Below, in pieces: positions 45,243 through 56,744 of a DNA stretch of 64,000 nt. The notes under the pieces are model-generated. The model saw only the letters and a program-made list of their open reading frames with translations. It did no database searches and had not been told where the DNA came from. This stretch comes from Tetrastigma voinierianum (Eukaryota; Streptophyta; Magnoliopsida; Vitales; Vitaceae): assembly GCA_016808115.1 (NCBI GenBank), contig JAEQBH010001842.1, positions 372,001 to 436,000 on the forward strand, in the 5' to 3' direction. Made by a program: the position numbers and the translations under genes. Positions within the stretch are counted from its first letter, which is position 1. Each line of letters starts with the position of its first letter.

Positions 45243-45584
45243 GTTTTCTTATAAAAGTACATTTTTTAAAGCTATATGTAAATTCATGAAATGATAAAAG
45301 ACATTGTTGTCCATTATGAGTCATTCTTAAAAAAAACATGGAAATGACTAATTTAAAATTTTTTGAGTTATTTAAGGTATTTTAATCAAATAATTATATT
45401 CTTTAAAAAAATCAAAGTTATATCATCATTATACAAACAAATACTCACTTAAATTATTATTTTTAATATAATTAATATGTTGATTTTAAGCACGTAAAAA
45501 ACAAAAAAAACAAACTTTTTTAATACTTAATAGAAATATAATAATAAAAAAAACAAACGATTAATCCAAGTAACAATAGATAGT
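45243..45584. other. AT-rich junction between Tat C and the copia element
   Basis: No gene is seen. AAAAAACAAACG-type runs at 45,495-45,565 may be the right end of a MITE interrupted by Tat C. The copia LTR and gag that should lie to the left are missing. Confidence 0.4.
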
Positions 45585-46128
45585 TGACTTTGGTGCTTCT
45601 CACCATGTAGCTTCTCGATTGTCTAATTTATTACTTCATGAACCTTACGAAGGTCCGGATGACATCCAAATTGGTGATGGTTTAGGTTTAAAAATAACTC
45701 ACATTGGCTTGGTCTTTTTTTCTCACTCCTTTAATTTATCTAATGTCTTATCCGTATCATCTATCAATCAAAATTTAATATATGTTTCTAAATTTTGTCA
45801 CTCTAACCAAACTTCTATTGAATTCTTTCCTACTTATTTTGTTGTCAAGGATTTAAATTCGAGGACTCCTCTTCTCAGAAAGAATTTGCATGACCTCTAT
45901 GAGTGGCCGATACTAGCTGATGCAAATAAAAGTCCAGTCGTGACATTCTCTGCTAGCTTACGTATCAAAGCATCTTTGATGGTTTGGCATGGGCTTCTTT
46001 GTCATCCTTCATTAAAAATATTAAAATCTCTTATTCAGTCTGGTTTAGTGTCGCTTTTGCCTCCTATTTCTTCGCATTTTATGTGTGAATCATGCCTCAG
46101 GCCAGTGTCAACACTCTGCCATCCGTGA
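45585..46128 (+). pseudogene. Copia protease end and gag-pre-integrase domain
   Basis: It starts with VDFGASHHVASR (45,586-45,621), the D-x-G-A active-site region of copia proteases with Phe where Ser/Thr is usual. A 169-codon ORF from 45,619 follows. MVWHGLLCHPSLKILK and CESC near its end correspond to the H-x-H and C-x-C zinc residues of the gag-pre-integrase domain. The domain normally leads into integrase. A stop after LCHP ends the frame. Confidence 0.75.
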
Positions 46129-46189
46129 ATCAACTTTAGAAAGCGACCCCTTGGATCTTGGCTTATACTTTTTAATGTTCAGTCTCTTC

Positions 46190-46690
46190 TCCAATACAAT
46201 CTATTGATGGTTTTCACTACTATATAATATTTGTTGATCACTTTACAAAGTATGTTTGACTTTATCCATTACGTCTCAAATATGATGTCTTTATTATATT
46301 TTGTTCAATACAAAGCTGTGGTTGAAAGGTTTTTTAATCGTTCTATTGTCATTGTCTATTTAGATGGTGGTGGTGAATATACAACCCTTAAAGATTTTCT
46401 TGCAACCTTAGGGACTAAACATTTGAAAAAGCCTCCTCACACACCCCAGCATAATGGAATCACCAAAAGGCGTCACAAATATATAGTCGACATTGGACTA
46501 ACCCTTCTTTCTCAAGCTAAACTTCTTCTTAAGTATTGGTCCTATACGTTTCAAATAACAGTTTATTTAATTAATAGGCTACCCTCTCTATTAATAAATT
46601 TTTCCTCTCCATATGAAAAATTATTTAACAAATTGCCAAATTATAATAAGCTAAAAGTTTTTGGCTGTCTCTGTTGTCCTTGATTAAAAC
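46190..46690 (+). pseudogene. Copia integrase core with altered catalytic Glu
   Basis: The first catalytic Asp lies in YYIIFVDHFTKYV (about 46,218-46,255). The second is in VYLDGGGEYTTL at 46,354-46,389. The third position, normally Glu in HNGIVER-like sequence, reads HNGITKRRH (46,450-46,476), a Glu-to-Lys change. INRLPS and FGCLCCP complete the usual tail. The frame breaks between the first and second Asp. The enzyme would have inserted copia cDNA. Confidence 0.8.
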
Positions 46691-47049
46691 CATATACCTC
46701 TCATAAACTTGAGACCAAATCATCTCCTCATATCTTTCTTGGATATTCACTCAATCAAAGTGCATATTTGCGTTTGGATATTTCTACTAATAAAGTATAT
46801 ACCTCTCGTCATGTTCGGTTCATTGAAATTGAATTCCCTTTTTCAAAATCATTTCCTCATTTCTTACTTTCTAGGAATGCTTGGAATTTAACTCCCATTG
46901 ACTTTCCTACTTCATCTATGCCTTCGACAATGCAACAGGCTATAATGGATACCATAATGGACACTCTAAATAAGATCTCCTACCATCGTCCCTAAGATTT
47001 TGATGTCGTTTCCATGAATAACTCGAAATATACCATGCTAGCTGAGACA
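46690..47049 (+). pseudogene. Copia integrase C-terminal and linker region
   Basis: The 46,768-46,995 ORF (RLDISTNKVYTSRHVRFIEI, EFPFSKSFPH) matches the conserved segment after copia integrase. After a stop at 46,993-46,995 the same frame continues as DFDVVSMNNSKYTMLAET up to the insertion point. It resumes at 51,281 as PSLTPHLVPSQ. Confidence 0.7.
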
Positions 47050-50000
47050 TGTTAGGTGTAATAAAGCTAAATTGAAATTTGAAAAATAAACCCAGAGACT
47101 TGGAATTAGTACTGTAATCAAGGGTAAAGTGGTAATTCACCACTGAGGACCCAAATGTCATAATATAAGAAGAGCATATATCCAAGAGGAATTAAGAGAA
47201 ATTAATATGTAAATAGAAGAAGAAGAAGAAGGAGTTAGAATGCAAATAAGAGAAAATTAAAAGCAAGAATAGTAAAATTACTGGAATGGCTCAGGGAAGT
47301 TTAGAAAATTCTCTAGATTCGGGACATGAACGGATCATGTCATAACTGCCTCACGAAATCTAAAGGGACCCAAAAAAAGTTTCGTTTAATTCCGAGACAA
47401 TCAAAATATTATACAATTTTCTGGATGATAAATCAAGATTTCGTGAACTAGATTTTACTTAAACTTCAAGTCAAGAAATGACTCGGGGCTAAGTTCATTT
47501 AAAATAAAGTGAACTCTGGAAGAAATAAATTGCTTCAAAGGATAGAAACCATATGACTAAAGTAATATGAATCATGTATCCAAAATAATAATAATAATAA
47601 TAATAATAATAGTAATAAAATTAAAAGGATAAAACAACAAAATAAAAGGAAAAGGCAGGCTCCTGTAGAGAGAGAGAGAGGGAGCGTGAGAGAGAAAAAA
47701 ATGCTTTTTACTTTTTATTTTCTTCGCTCTCTTCGATGATACGTAGCTTGATCGTTTAATTGCCCCAAGAATCCAAAGTTCATCTACCGATGAGGCCTAC
47801 GCGTGGGAACTAAAAACACCGGATTTCGCCGAGATTATAAAAGTCTCGAAAAATCCTTATGTTTCGCTTTTCTCAGATCTACGCTTCCGACTATCGAATC
47901 TATTTGACAAAGAAGAAAAGCAAATTTCACGCAATGAGAGCTACATCGCGGGTACCGAAACTCCAATGGATTTCTCGCTAAGGTTTGATTTTCACTTAAG
48001 GAATAAGATTATGAATAGGTGAATTACGTGAAATGAATAGTAAAATAATGAAGGAATAGATGTATACATGATAGAAATACATGAGAGACATGAATAGATA
48101 AAGACATGACAGAATACGAAATGATATGAATATATGAATACATGAATGAATGTATGCATATATGCGATAGAAAACATAGAAGCATATGAATGTACAAACA
48201 TAATACAGAATACGTAAATGATATGAATATATGAATACATAATGAATAGATGCGTATATGGTAGAAATATAGGAATTAGTATGGAACTAAGTAAGGAACT
48301 CGCTTTTGATTAGTATAGAATTTGTCTACTACAATGGATTAAGAATACATGTGTGGAACCAAATCCCTAAACTCCAGATTAATAAAATCAAGTTAAGAAC
48401 CCCATTTATTATAATGAATGTTTGTTAGTTTTATGTTAAATTTGTTGTGTTTGGGTTTGCGCTGATTGACAGGTTCTCAATCGGTTAATATTTCAGATTA
48501 AGAAAAATATCGGGGTTTTAGGAGACATTATTAAATTTCTTTAAAACACATGCTTTTGTTTTGGCCATAACTGGGTCATCACCATCCGAATTGAGCTGAT
48601 TCAAATTTCTGATAAATCTGCATCATAGAGTAATACATCTCCTCGAATAGTATATCCAAATTCGAACCCTTTAGGTCGTGGAAATTAATCCAAAGTGAGC
48701 AAAGACGATGGTGTGCAAACAATGTGTGGCACTGCTCCTTCGAGCAGATTTTCTCGGTTGTGTCCTCTGATCCTGACGACCATAACTTCTTCGCCCAAAG
48801 TCCGCTTTAGGTGTTCTTGACTCATGGAAACCTTTGAATCTAGAATGCACCCATATATAGATTAATGCAAACTTGAATCCGCATTATGTCCTAAAAATGG
48901 ACAGAAACAAGAGGCTCTCGCCGGTTCTGGTTTCACCGGATTTTCTGGTTAGGTCCTCCAACTTCTGACGGCCATAATCCTTCGCCCAAATGCTGTGTTC
49001 TGACTATGGAAAGACCTTGAGTCCGAATCCACCCATATATAGCTTGATACCATATTGAGCTATACTACATCCGAAATGACTAAAAACAAGTGACGCTGCA
49101 GCGTTGCAAGTTGCTGATTTTCTTCATGGCTTGCAACTTACATAACTCCTTCGTTAGGATTCCGTTATGGGAATTATTGGACTCTATGGAAAGCTCATTG
49201 AGTCTAGAATCTAGTCATATGCTATTTAATGGCATTTGGTGTCAATTTCGTTCTAAAAATTTGATTGTAGTACCAAGCGCATTTAATCGCCAAGCACGCT
49301 TATAAGCATACATGAATTAAATATCCAATGATGTAAATAGCAATATGAGCTGATATGTAAACAAATATAGAAGAAAAGAATAAAATGATAGGCTCGTAGA
49401 ACACATATAATCAGATGATTGCCTAAGACCCCATATTGAATGACAAGAAGAGTTACATGATCGCGCTTCGACACCCCGCTAGTAGCGCCACGACGCCATT
49501 ACGCAGGCAAGCACGACATGACCAAAGGCTTCAAGGCCCTCGCTAAAGGTTTCACACTTTCTATTACCGCGTGCACACGCCTCTCAGTTCGCATCAGAAT
49601 GCATCTTCTGCATATATTGTACCGAGTCTAACCTATTCCTTTATCTCCTATTCAAGCAAGTAAATACTTATATATGATTTTAATGCTAAAGATAAGAAAA
49701 GTAAATACTGCTTAAGGGTACCTAAGGGTATCAAGAAGAAGTCTCTGCCTGTGACTTCTACGAGATAGATTACCGATAAAGTACAAGAAACGCATGCTAT
49801 AGGTAGAAATGCAAGAAGGTCATAATACGATAGTCCGACAGAGTAAACGAAGATATAAGCAACAAGATATAAGATGTTACAAGTAGATGACAGATATATG
49901 ATCCGATAGGTTATATGCAAATGTTATATGCTAATATATGAGATGAATATATGATAGAACATGATATGAATACTAGAGTGAATAGATGGAATATGAATAG

Positions 50001-51276
50001 CTAAAACATGAACGAAATGCGATATAGAATAGAGATATATGAAATGATATAATGTATTGTAAAGAAAGAAATATGAGAAATGGTGATATGAAGCTACAAA
50101 TATGAGAACGGTAATTCGCATTAAAGTAATCATAGTAATATCGTGATATGATTACCTGATAACAATAATTATTCAGAATATGAGATAATGTAATTTGAAA
50201 TGGAATAAAACACTGATTGTCTGCTTAGAACCCGTAGAGTGGATAGATGGGCATGCTTATTAGTGAAAAAACAAGTTCGCAGAAAGATAATGATCACCGC
50301 CCTGTTTGGGTCATTACAGCCGTTTTCGCCCTTATAGCCTTTATCCACTTCTAAGGTTTATGCATGAAACATAAACAAATGATTCACATGACATGTGAAA
50401 AGATATGATATGATTCGAGAAGCATAGCAATCGCTATGTGATGATAAATTCTCAGAATATGAGATTATACGATCCGACAATATGATATGAGAATGTATAA
50501 GAAATGTAAATGATTCAAAAGCTTAATATGATAATACAGTATATGAAAAGTACAAGATGATAGTATATGAAATATGACAGTATATGAAAAGTACATAGTA
50601 CATGAAACAGTACATGAATACAATATATGAAATTAGTACATGAACACAGTACATGAACAATATGATAATAAAGACGCGGAAAATAAAGATACGATGATAA
50701 AGATATGATAACAAAAGACATGAAATAGAACATGCAAATGGTATATAGTATATAATCAAGAAAGTAATATATGTATACGAATATGACATGTACAAATAGA
50801 TATGTAATATGAACCATTAGGAAAGATAATAGATCAAATGATAAGTACTATAATAAGAAATAAATGATATGAAAGTTATATGTCAAATACATGATGTAAG
50901 TGTATGTTATATGAAAATGATAAGATAAGTGTATTTGTCGAGACGATCATAGTTATCGGGTCGCCCCTCAGATATGTTTCCAACTAAGCGTAAAGCTTAG
51001 CACGGGTTTTAACTGCGTAGGTACGCATGTATGACAAGGATAAGAGGACATTTACATCCTCACTTCAAAGAGCATAACTCGTAGACAGCCACCACATCGC
51101 TTCCCAAACTCTGATTTTGAACAGTATGCTTTCAGATACGAGAAGTAAGGACTCGTTGTATAGAACATGAATACCACTACGATGGTACTTATAATGTAAA
51201 ATGTAAATGTTTTTTTATTCAGGAAAAGGCAGTGTACAAAGTTAAAGAGTCCCAGCTTTTAACACAAATAATGGCA
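47050..51276 (+). mobile_element. 4.2-kb insertion in copia, probable solo LTR
   Basis: The insert starts TGTTAGGTG and ends AATAATGGCA, giving TG...CA ends. It is flanked by GACA on both sides (47,046-47,049 and 51,277-51,280; AGACA if the final A is counted). Removing it with one duplicate restores the copia reading frame. It has no gag-pol. Contents: an (ATA)n run at 47,587-47,612, an AGAGAGAG run near 47,670, long AT-rich ATGAATATATGA-like low complexity, and TAAGCGTAAAGCTTAGCACG at 50,986-51,005. The length and content suggest a solo LTR of a chromovirus (Tekay/Del-like), by inference. Confidence 0.65.
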
Positions 51277-51280
51277 GACA

Positions 51281-52380
51281 CCCTCACTGACACCTCATCT
51301 GGTGCCAAGTCAGGGCGCATGCCCACTTCCACGGGAGTTAGGTAATCTCCTTCCTCTCTCTAGTTCAAATGCTTCAATCTTTGCTCCTCATGTGTATAAT
51401 TTTGGTGCTACAAATAATCCACCCAAGCCTTTACCGTCTTGAGCTACTTCCTTGCCCAAAATTCCCTCTCACCTAATGACCACTCGCTCAAAAAACTACA
51501 TCTTCAAACCAAAACGTCTTTACCAAGTCTCCACTTGTCACCCTCTACCAATTTCTATTGAACCTACTTGTGTAACTCAAGCCATCAAACATGTCAAATG
51601 GCAGAAAGCAATGTCTGATGAGATTACAACGCTCGTTCCTCCCTCCTCATCTCAAAATGTTGTTGTATGTAAATGAGTTTTTCACTTAAAACACTACCAT
51701 GATGATTCTATTTCTAAGTATAAAGCTCGTCTTGTTGTAAATGAGTTTCATCAACATCCTGGTTTGGACTTTCATGAGACGTTCGACTTGGTTGTCAAGT
51801 AGACAACAATTTGACTTATTCTACACTTGCCTTATCTAATGGTTGGAATCTTTGCCAATTGGATGTAAATAATGCGTTTCTTTATGGAACTCTAACAGAA
51901 GATGTCTTCATGCAGCAATTGTCGGGTTTTGTTGATCAAAGCAAACCGACATTTGCTTGCAAATTTCACAAGACAATTTATGGCCTCAAACAAGCTTCAA
52001 GAGCATGGTATAATGAACTCAAAGGCTTTTAACTATCCTATGGATTTATGAACTCTCACAGTGACCCTTCCCTTTTCATATATCATGTCAATGCTATCAC
52101 TTTATATTTCTTGATTTATGTAGATGACTTAATTGTCATTGGCAACAACAGCAAATTTCTAACCCATTTTCTCCAAGCACTATCCACTCGTTTTCAGTCA
52201 AAGATCTTGGAGATCTCCACTACTTTCTTGGCATTGAAGTTCTCTCAACACAAGATGGCCTCTTTCTTACTCAACATAAATATATTCGGGACTTACTCAA
52301 ACGAAAGCATTTGTTCGGGGCTAAGGAATGCACTACCCTTATGTCCTCAACTCAATCTCTTCTACTGAATGATGATTCCT
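51281..52380 (+). pseudogene. Copia reverse transcriptase, frameshifted
   Basis: HLMTTRSKNYIFKPKR precedes RT at 51,467-51,514. AIKHVKWQKAMSDEITTL, KYKARLVVNEFHQHPGLDFH, LSNGWNLCQLDVNNAFLYGT and TIYGLKQASRAWYNELKGF follow. The catalytic LIYVDDLIVIG is intact at 52,111-52,143. Stops occur at 51,440, 51,674, 51,800 and 52,030, and a frame change follows near 52,200. Domain order and motifs are standard copia RT, but it cannot yield an intact protein. Confidence 0.85.
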
Positions 52381-53050
52381 TTTGTATAGATACCACAAAG
52401 TTCCATCAAGTTATTGGGGCCCTCCAATACCTCCTTTAACCAAGCCGGATGTATCCTATGCTATCAACAAATTAGCACAATTCATGCACTCCCTCACTGA
52501 GAATCACTAGTCAGCAACAAAAAGGGTGTTGCGTTATTTAAAGTTTATAATCCATCATGGACTCTTTCTAAAATGTAACCATCAACTTCATGTTACTGCA
52601 ATTACGAATGCAAATTGGGCTGACAATTGTGATGATCGAACGTCCACATCTGCTTATATTGTCTATCTTGGTGGCAATGCTATATCTTGGTGTTCAAAGA
52701 AGCAAAAATCTACAGCTCACTCCTCGACTGAAGCAGAGTATCGGGCCCTTGTCTCTTTCTTTGGATTCAAAATTTATTAACTGAACTACATGTTTCTAGT
52801 TTATCCACCCTAGAGATTTTATGTGACAACATTGGTGTTACATATCTCTCCGTCGATCTAGTATTTCACTCATGAATGAAGCACATCTCCATTGATTATC
52901 ACTTCGCTCGTGATCATGTAGCTCGAGGATATTTCGTTGTCTCTCACATCTCTTCCAAAGACTAACTAGCCAATCATCTCACAAAGCCTTTATCATTTGC
53001 TACTTTTAAGCTACTACGATATAAGATCGGTATCTCCGATGGAAGCACCG
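52381..53050 (+). pseudogene. Copia RNase H, substituted first Asp
   Basis: KRVLRYLKFIIHHGLFLK is at 52,517-52,570. The first catalytic position, TDADWA in intact elements, reads TNANWAD (52,604-52,624). ISWCSKKQKSTAHSSTEAEY then RAL (52,684-52,752) retains the Glu. ILCDNIGVTYLS near 52,815-52,850 retains the next Asp in another frame. It ends with KLLRYKIGISDGSTVLWG just before the LTR. The Asp-to-Asn change plus frame breaks imply no activity. Confidence 0.8.
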
Positions 53051-53062
53051 TCTTGTGGGGGG
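53050..53062 (+). other. Polypurine tract of the copia element
   Basis: TTGTGGGGGG directly precedes the LTR start TGTTAGAG, the usual place for plus-strand priming. Confidence 0.6.
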
Positions 53063-53508
53063 TGTTAGAGATTCTCACCGGATAGAATTGCATTATGCCA
53101 AATCTCCACGAACTGCAACGGTTTCAAATTCTTTCCAATCTGATAAGGATAATGTGGGAGCTAATAAGGATAATATGGAAACTGATAAAGATAATGTGGA
53201 AATTGATATGAAAGCTTATGTCGTATCTCTACAAATTGAGGAAGTTTCAAATCAATCTAAGTTGAACTAGGATCCTTCTCAAATATCTCCACAGGTCCTA
53301 CGGGAACCAAAGCATGCTAGAAGTTTGTTATAGCAACATCTCCACCTTTTCAAATATTTGTGATTATCTATCCCATGTCTTTAGGCTTATCCTTATCTGT
53401 AGAAAATATCTGTTTCTTGTAGATATATACCCGTGTAAATTTGTTTCCAAAGATATGTAGTTGCAATATTAGCTTTAGCCTTGTTAGTTCGTAGCATCCA
53501 TAAATTCA
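53063..53508 (+). repeat. 3' LTR of the copia element
   Basis: It starts TGTTAGAGATTCTC and ends near TAAATTCA, about 446 bp. A local AT-rich repeat, GATAAGGATAATGTGGGAGC then further GATAATGTGG copies, lies at 53,141-53,205. The right edge is estimated because the partner LTR is missing. Confidence 0.6.
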
Positions 53509-53947
53509 GTGGCGAGGACAGAGGAGAACGAGGGATGGGTAAGGGGTCAGGCTACTGAGGATGAGGAAGGGGTGGCAAGGTCGGGCTGCTCAGTTAAATA
53601 TTTGACTTTTTTCATTCAAAAGTTTTTTTTTTTTTTTTCAAATTTAGAAAGAAGTCACCAAAAAATGAAAAAACAAATAAAGCCATTTTGCTTCCAAAAA
53701 ATAAAAAGTCAAAAAACAAACCTACCTTAGAAAACAATAGCTTAAATGAGAAGGAAGGGAATAAGGTTCCCACATATCATAGTGAACCAAGTAAAAAAGA
53801 GCAGCTGTCATATTTTTTTGTGAATCAAAAGACAATCTCCTCTGTTTAGGTAAAGGGCAAATGTAATGAGGATCAACCTTATAGACTTTAAGACTCTCAA
53901 ATTGTAACTGAACTTTCAACATGTATAAGCATATAAATGACAAATAA

Positions 53948-54332
53948 CTAAGGGGTTGTTTGTTTTTTCACTTTTTGTTGAAAGCTAAATAGCTTTCATC
54001 ATTCAACCATTTGTTTTTTAATTTTTTCATGACTTATTAGTGAAATTTCTTTCATAAAAAATAAAAATATTATGAATTTTTATAAATTATTTATTAAAAA
54101 ATATTCTAATCATTATTATTATTTATATTAAATTATAAAATAAAATAATAAAAAAATATTTTTAAAATATAATTGAGGTAAGGCGGAAACCTGAAATAAC
54201 TCGTTCTGTTGTCTTTCCTATTCACTACCCAACGCAATAAATACAACTTAATACTTAATGCTATTAAGATTATTCAAGATGTCTTTTAAAAAAGTTTTAT
54301 TCAAAAGACAAGAAAAACAAACGCCACCTAAA
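53948..54332. mobile_element. MITE-like element with hAT-type termini
   Basis: AAGGGGTTGTTTGTTTTTTC at the left is matched in inverted form by GAAAAACAAACGCCACCTA at the right, about 380 bp apart. The interior is AT-rich and non-coding. It lies about 150 bp downstream of the P450 3' end. The target duplication was not clear. Confidence 0.5.
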
Positions 54333-54480
54333 GTCTTTAACGCTAACTAAAAAGTATGAGTGGATTATGAGATAAGCACACCAATAGAAAGTATATTAAA
54401 TTTGAACATAAGGTACAAACAACACATCCTTATGTTGTACGCTTCATCTAGTTCATCTTTATCACAGAAAATTTTCAGCT

Positions 54481-56708
54481 TCAAATCCTTCTAAAGAGAA
54501 TGTGAGCACCATACCGAGGCTGCAGGGCCAGAAACTGGATGGGGGCATGAACATATGTCGATGACAGCTCGAACGAATAATGTTGGATGATCATAGAGAG
54601 CGCAATTTTCGCCTCAAATAGTGCAAGATTTTGACCTACACAGATTCTTGGGCCCAACCCAAATGGGAAAAACGAAGCTAGATGCTTCCGAGGCACCTTA
54701 AATCTCAAAGGATTGAAATCATGAGCATCTTCACCCCATATCATAGGGTCGTGATGAACAGAAGTCATGGCCAACTGCAGTTGTGTGTTTGCAGGAATAT
54801 CGAGACTCCCTAGCTTCACATTTTTGATGCATTCCTTGTGATCCTCACAATAGGGGGATAAAGTCGAAGTGTTTCATTGAGTATCATGCTCACCTGTAAA
54901 TAATAGTAATAATTAGTCTATTCATCATACTAATGTAGAAAGCTAGGTCCTGCCGTATATTTGAAAATGAACTTACAATTTTAAGGTCATTGAAGTTCTC
55001 TGCAGAAGGTGGATTGCAGCCATAGATGCGAACCACTTCTTCCCGTGCCTTGTCTTGCCATTTTTGATGAAAAGCCAGAAGAACAAGAGCCCATGTCAAA
55101 AGATTAGCAGTTGTTTCCTTTCCTCCAAAGTAGAATGTCTTGGTATCTGTCTATACATCTTCCACTCCAAACATCTGGTCTTCCCTGCTGATTCTTGTTG
55201 GCTGACATCAGTAGACTAAGTAAATTTTCCGCACTATCCTTTGCTTTGCTATTAGTCTCAATCAACATCCGAATCGACTTTCGGATTTCATCCTCAAGTC
55301 CCCACCTATATCTGTTCTTCTTAGTGGGCAAAAATCTGTGTACAATTTGGTTTTACAAAAACATGTCAACTTCTTGTTAAGTAATTTCTTAGACCAACTC
55401 TCTCCAATTAAGCATTGAGAAAGATAAGCAGAGACAGTGATGAGTAAAACAACCTTCCTCCTCTCCCCATGTACTTCACCTCTGTACCCAACCCCTCTTA
55501 AGTTTGTCAAATGGAGTCCAGTCATATATATTTATACTAAAAATTTCAGCTATTGGACTAATAAAGATTAAAGCATAAGAGTTGATTGAAGATAAACATG
55601 ATCACCTGAAGCCAGGAATATATACGCTTCTTATAGCCTCTGAGACAAGATGCGCTTGCTGTTCTTGTAATTCAAAAATGCGCTTCCCCTCTTGGAGGCT
55701 GCTTCCAAAAGCAGTTCTGGATATGATATCTGCAGAGAGGTCCTGCAGTTCTTTGTGTACGTCAGTATCAAACTCCGCACTCCCTGCTCTTTCTTGCTCC
55801 CACTTCTCCAGCATCTTTGTAACACTAGCCACAATTTCTGGAATCCACCCCTGTCAATATATACAACTTCAGCATTGTCCCACAGTGGGTTTGCATCATT
55901 CCATGGCAGCTTATGGATCCTTTAATGCCCTAGTTGCATCCCTATAGTCCATATATATATAAATTATGCAACTCAATTGTTGGGAAGAGCTGCTACAAAA
56001 TATGCAGAAAACAGGGAAAAAATGGTGGGCAACAATGGAACATCCAGTTGGGTTTTTCTACAAATATGATACTTACATGTTCTTCATCCCATAGATACTT
56101 AAACCACCCCCGTCAAAATACGAAAACGAGCAAATCCAAAGAAAACAAATCAGTCCTTTGACCCAAAGGAAATTCCTCATGGGCTAGAGAAGGGAAGAGA
56201 AGAGAGGGGATAGAAATCAAGTCACCTTAACTCTCTCCATGTTGAAGGCCTGGATAGTGATTCTTCTGTGAAGAGCCCACTTCTCACCCTCCAAGGAAGC
56301 GATTCCATTTCCAAGCAGCTGCTTAGACAAAGGGTTACTCCTAGCCTTGCCATAGCAGCCACTTGAATTCATGAGAACCTCCTTAATCAACTCCGGCTCC
56401 GCTATTCCCAAGACGGGAGTTGACCCGAACCACCACAGGAAGGTCTTCCCATATTCCGATGACCACCGGTGGTAATACGGATCCATGAGATGGACTACAT
56501 CATGCCCAAAAGAAACAGATTTTGACTGCACCTCAGCGTATATACGACGCATCTCAGCCGTGTTCCCCAATACGGGACGGTAGGCGGGGCCGCTTATGCC
56601 TTGTTTCTTGAAGTGGCATTGGATCCTCCATGGCACCCATATGATTTTGTGTATAAGTTTCAATATCAAGATTACAAGAATGAACAATCCAACAGCAAGG
56701 AGATGCAT
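54481..56708 (-). pseudogene. CYP721A-like cytochrome P450, four exons, coding lesions
   Basis: A haem monooxygenase of the CYP72 clan, ER-anchored; its substrate cannot be inferred. Exons are 56,226-56,708, 55,606-55,850, 54,977-55,335 and 54,481-54,893, all with GT-AG introns, giving about 499 residues as expected. The N-terminus has a hydrophobic anchor (residues about 3-20) and GISGPAYRP. The I-helix reads GGKETT, the K-helix ETLR, and the haem loop FGLGPRICVG with Cys near residue 447. Exon 3 has several single-base indels and a TAG between KNQQGR and KTFYFGGKETT (about 55,110-55,180). Exon 4 lacks one A before VKLGSLDIP (near 54,820). These could be true mutations or sequence errors. 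The family call rests on recalled similarity. Confidence 0.8.
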
Positions 56709-56744
56709 GGCGGATGAAAGAAAAGGGAAGAGAGAGAGAGAGAT

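Larger units (their letters stand above)
45585..53508 (+). mobile_element. 5'-truncated Ty1/copia element split by an insertion
   Basis: The copia domain order protease end, gag-pre-integrase, integrase, RT, RNase H and 3' LTR is present on the plus strand. The 5' LTR and gag are absent. A 4.2-kb insertion occupies 47,050-51,276, and the reading frame on both sides joins exactly at its target duplication. Stops and substituted catalytic residues show it is inactive. The element is clearly better preserved than the Tat copies. Confidence 0.85.

Noticed and set aside
50515..50817. Overlapping minus ORFs of 100 and 90 codons that look membrane-like
   Set aside because: They arise from ATATGA/TACATGA low-complexity sequence in the solo-LTR-like insert; hydrophobicity is a composition effect.
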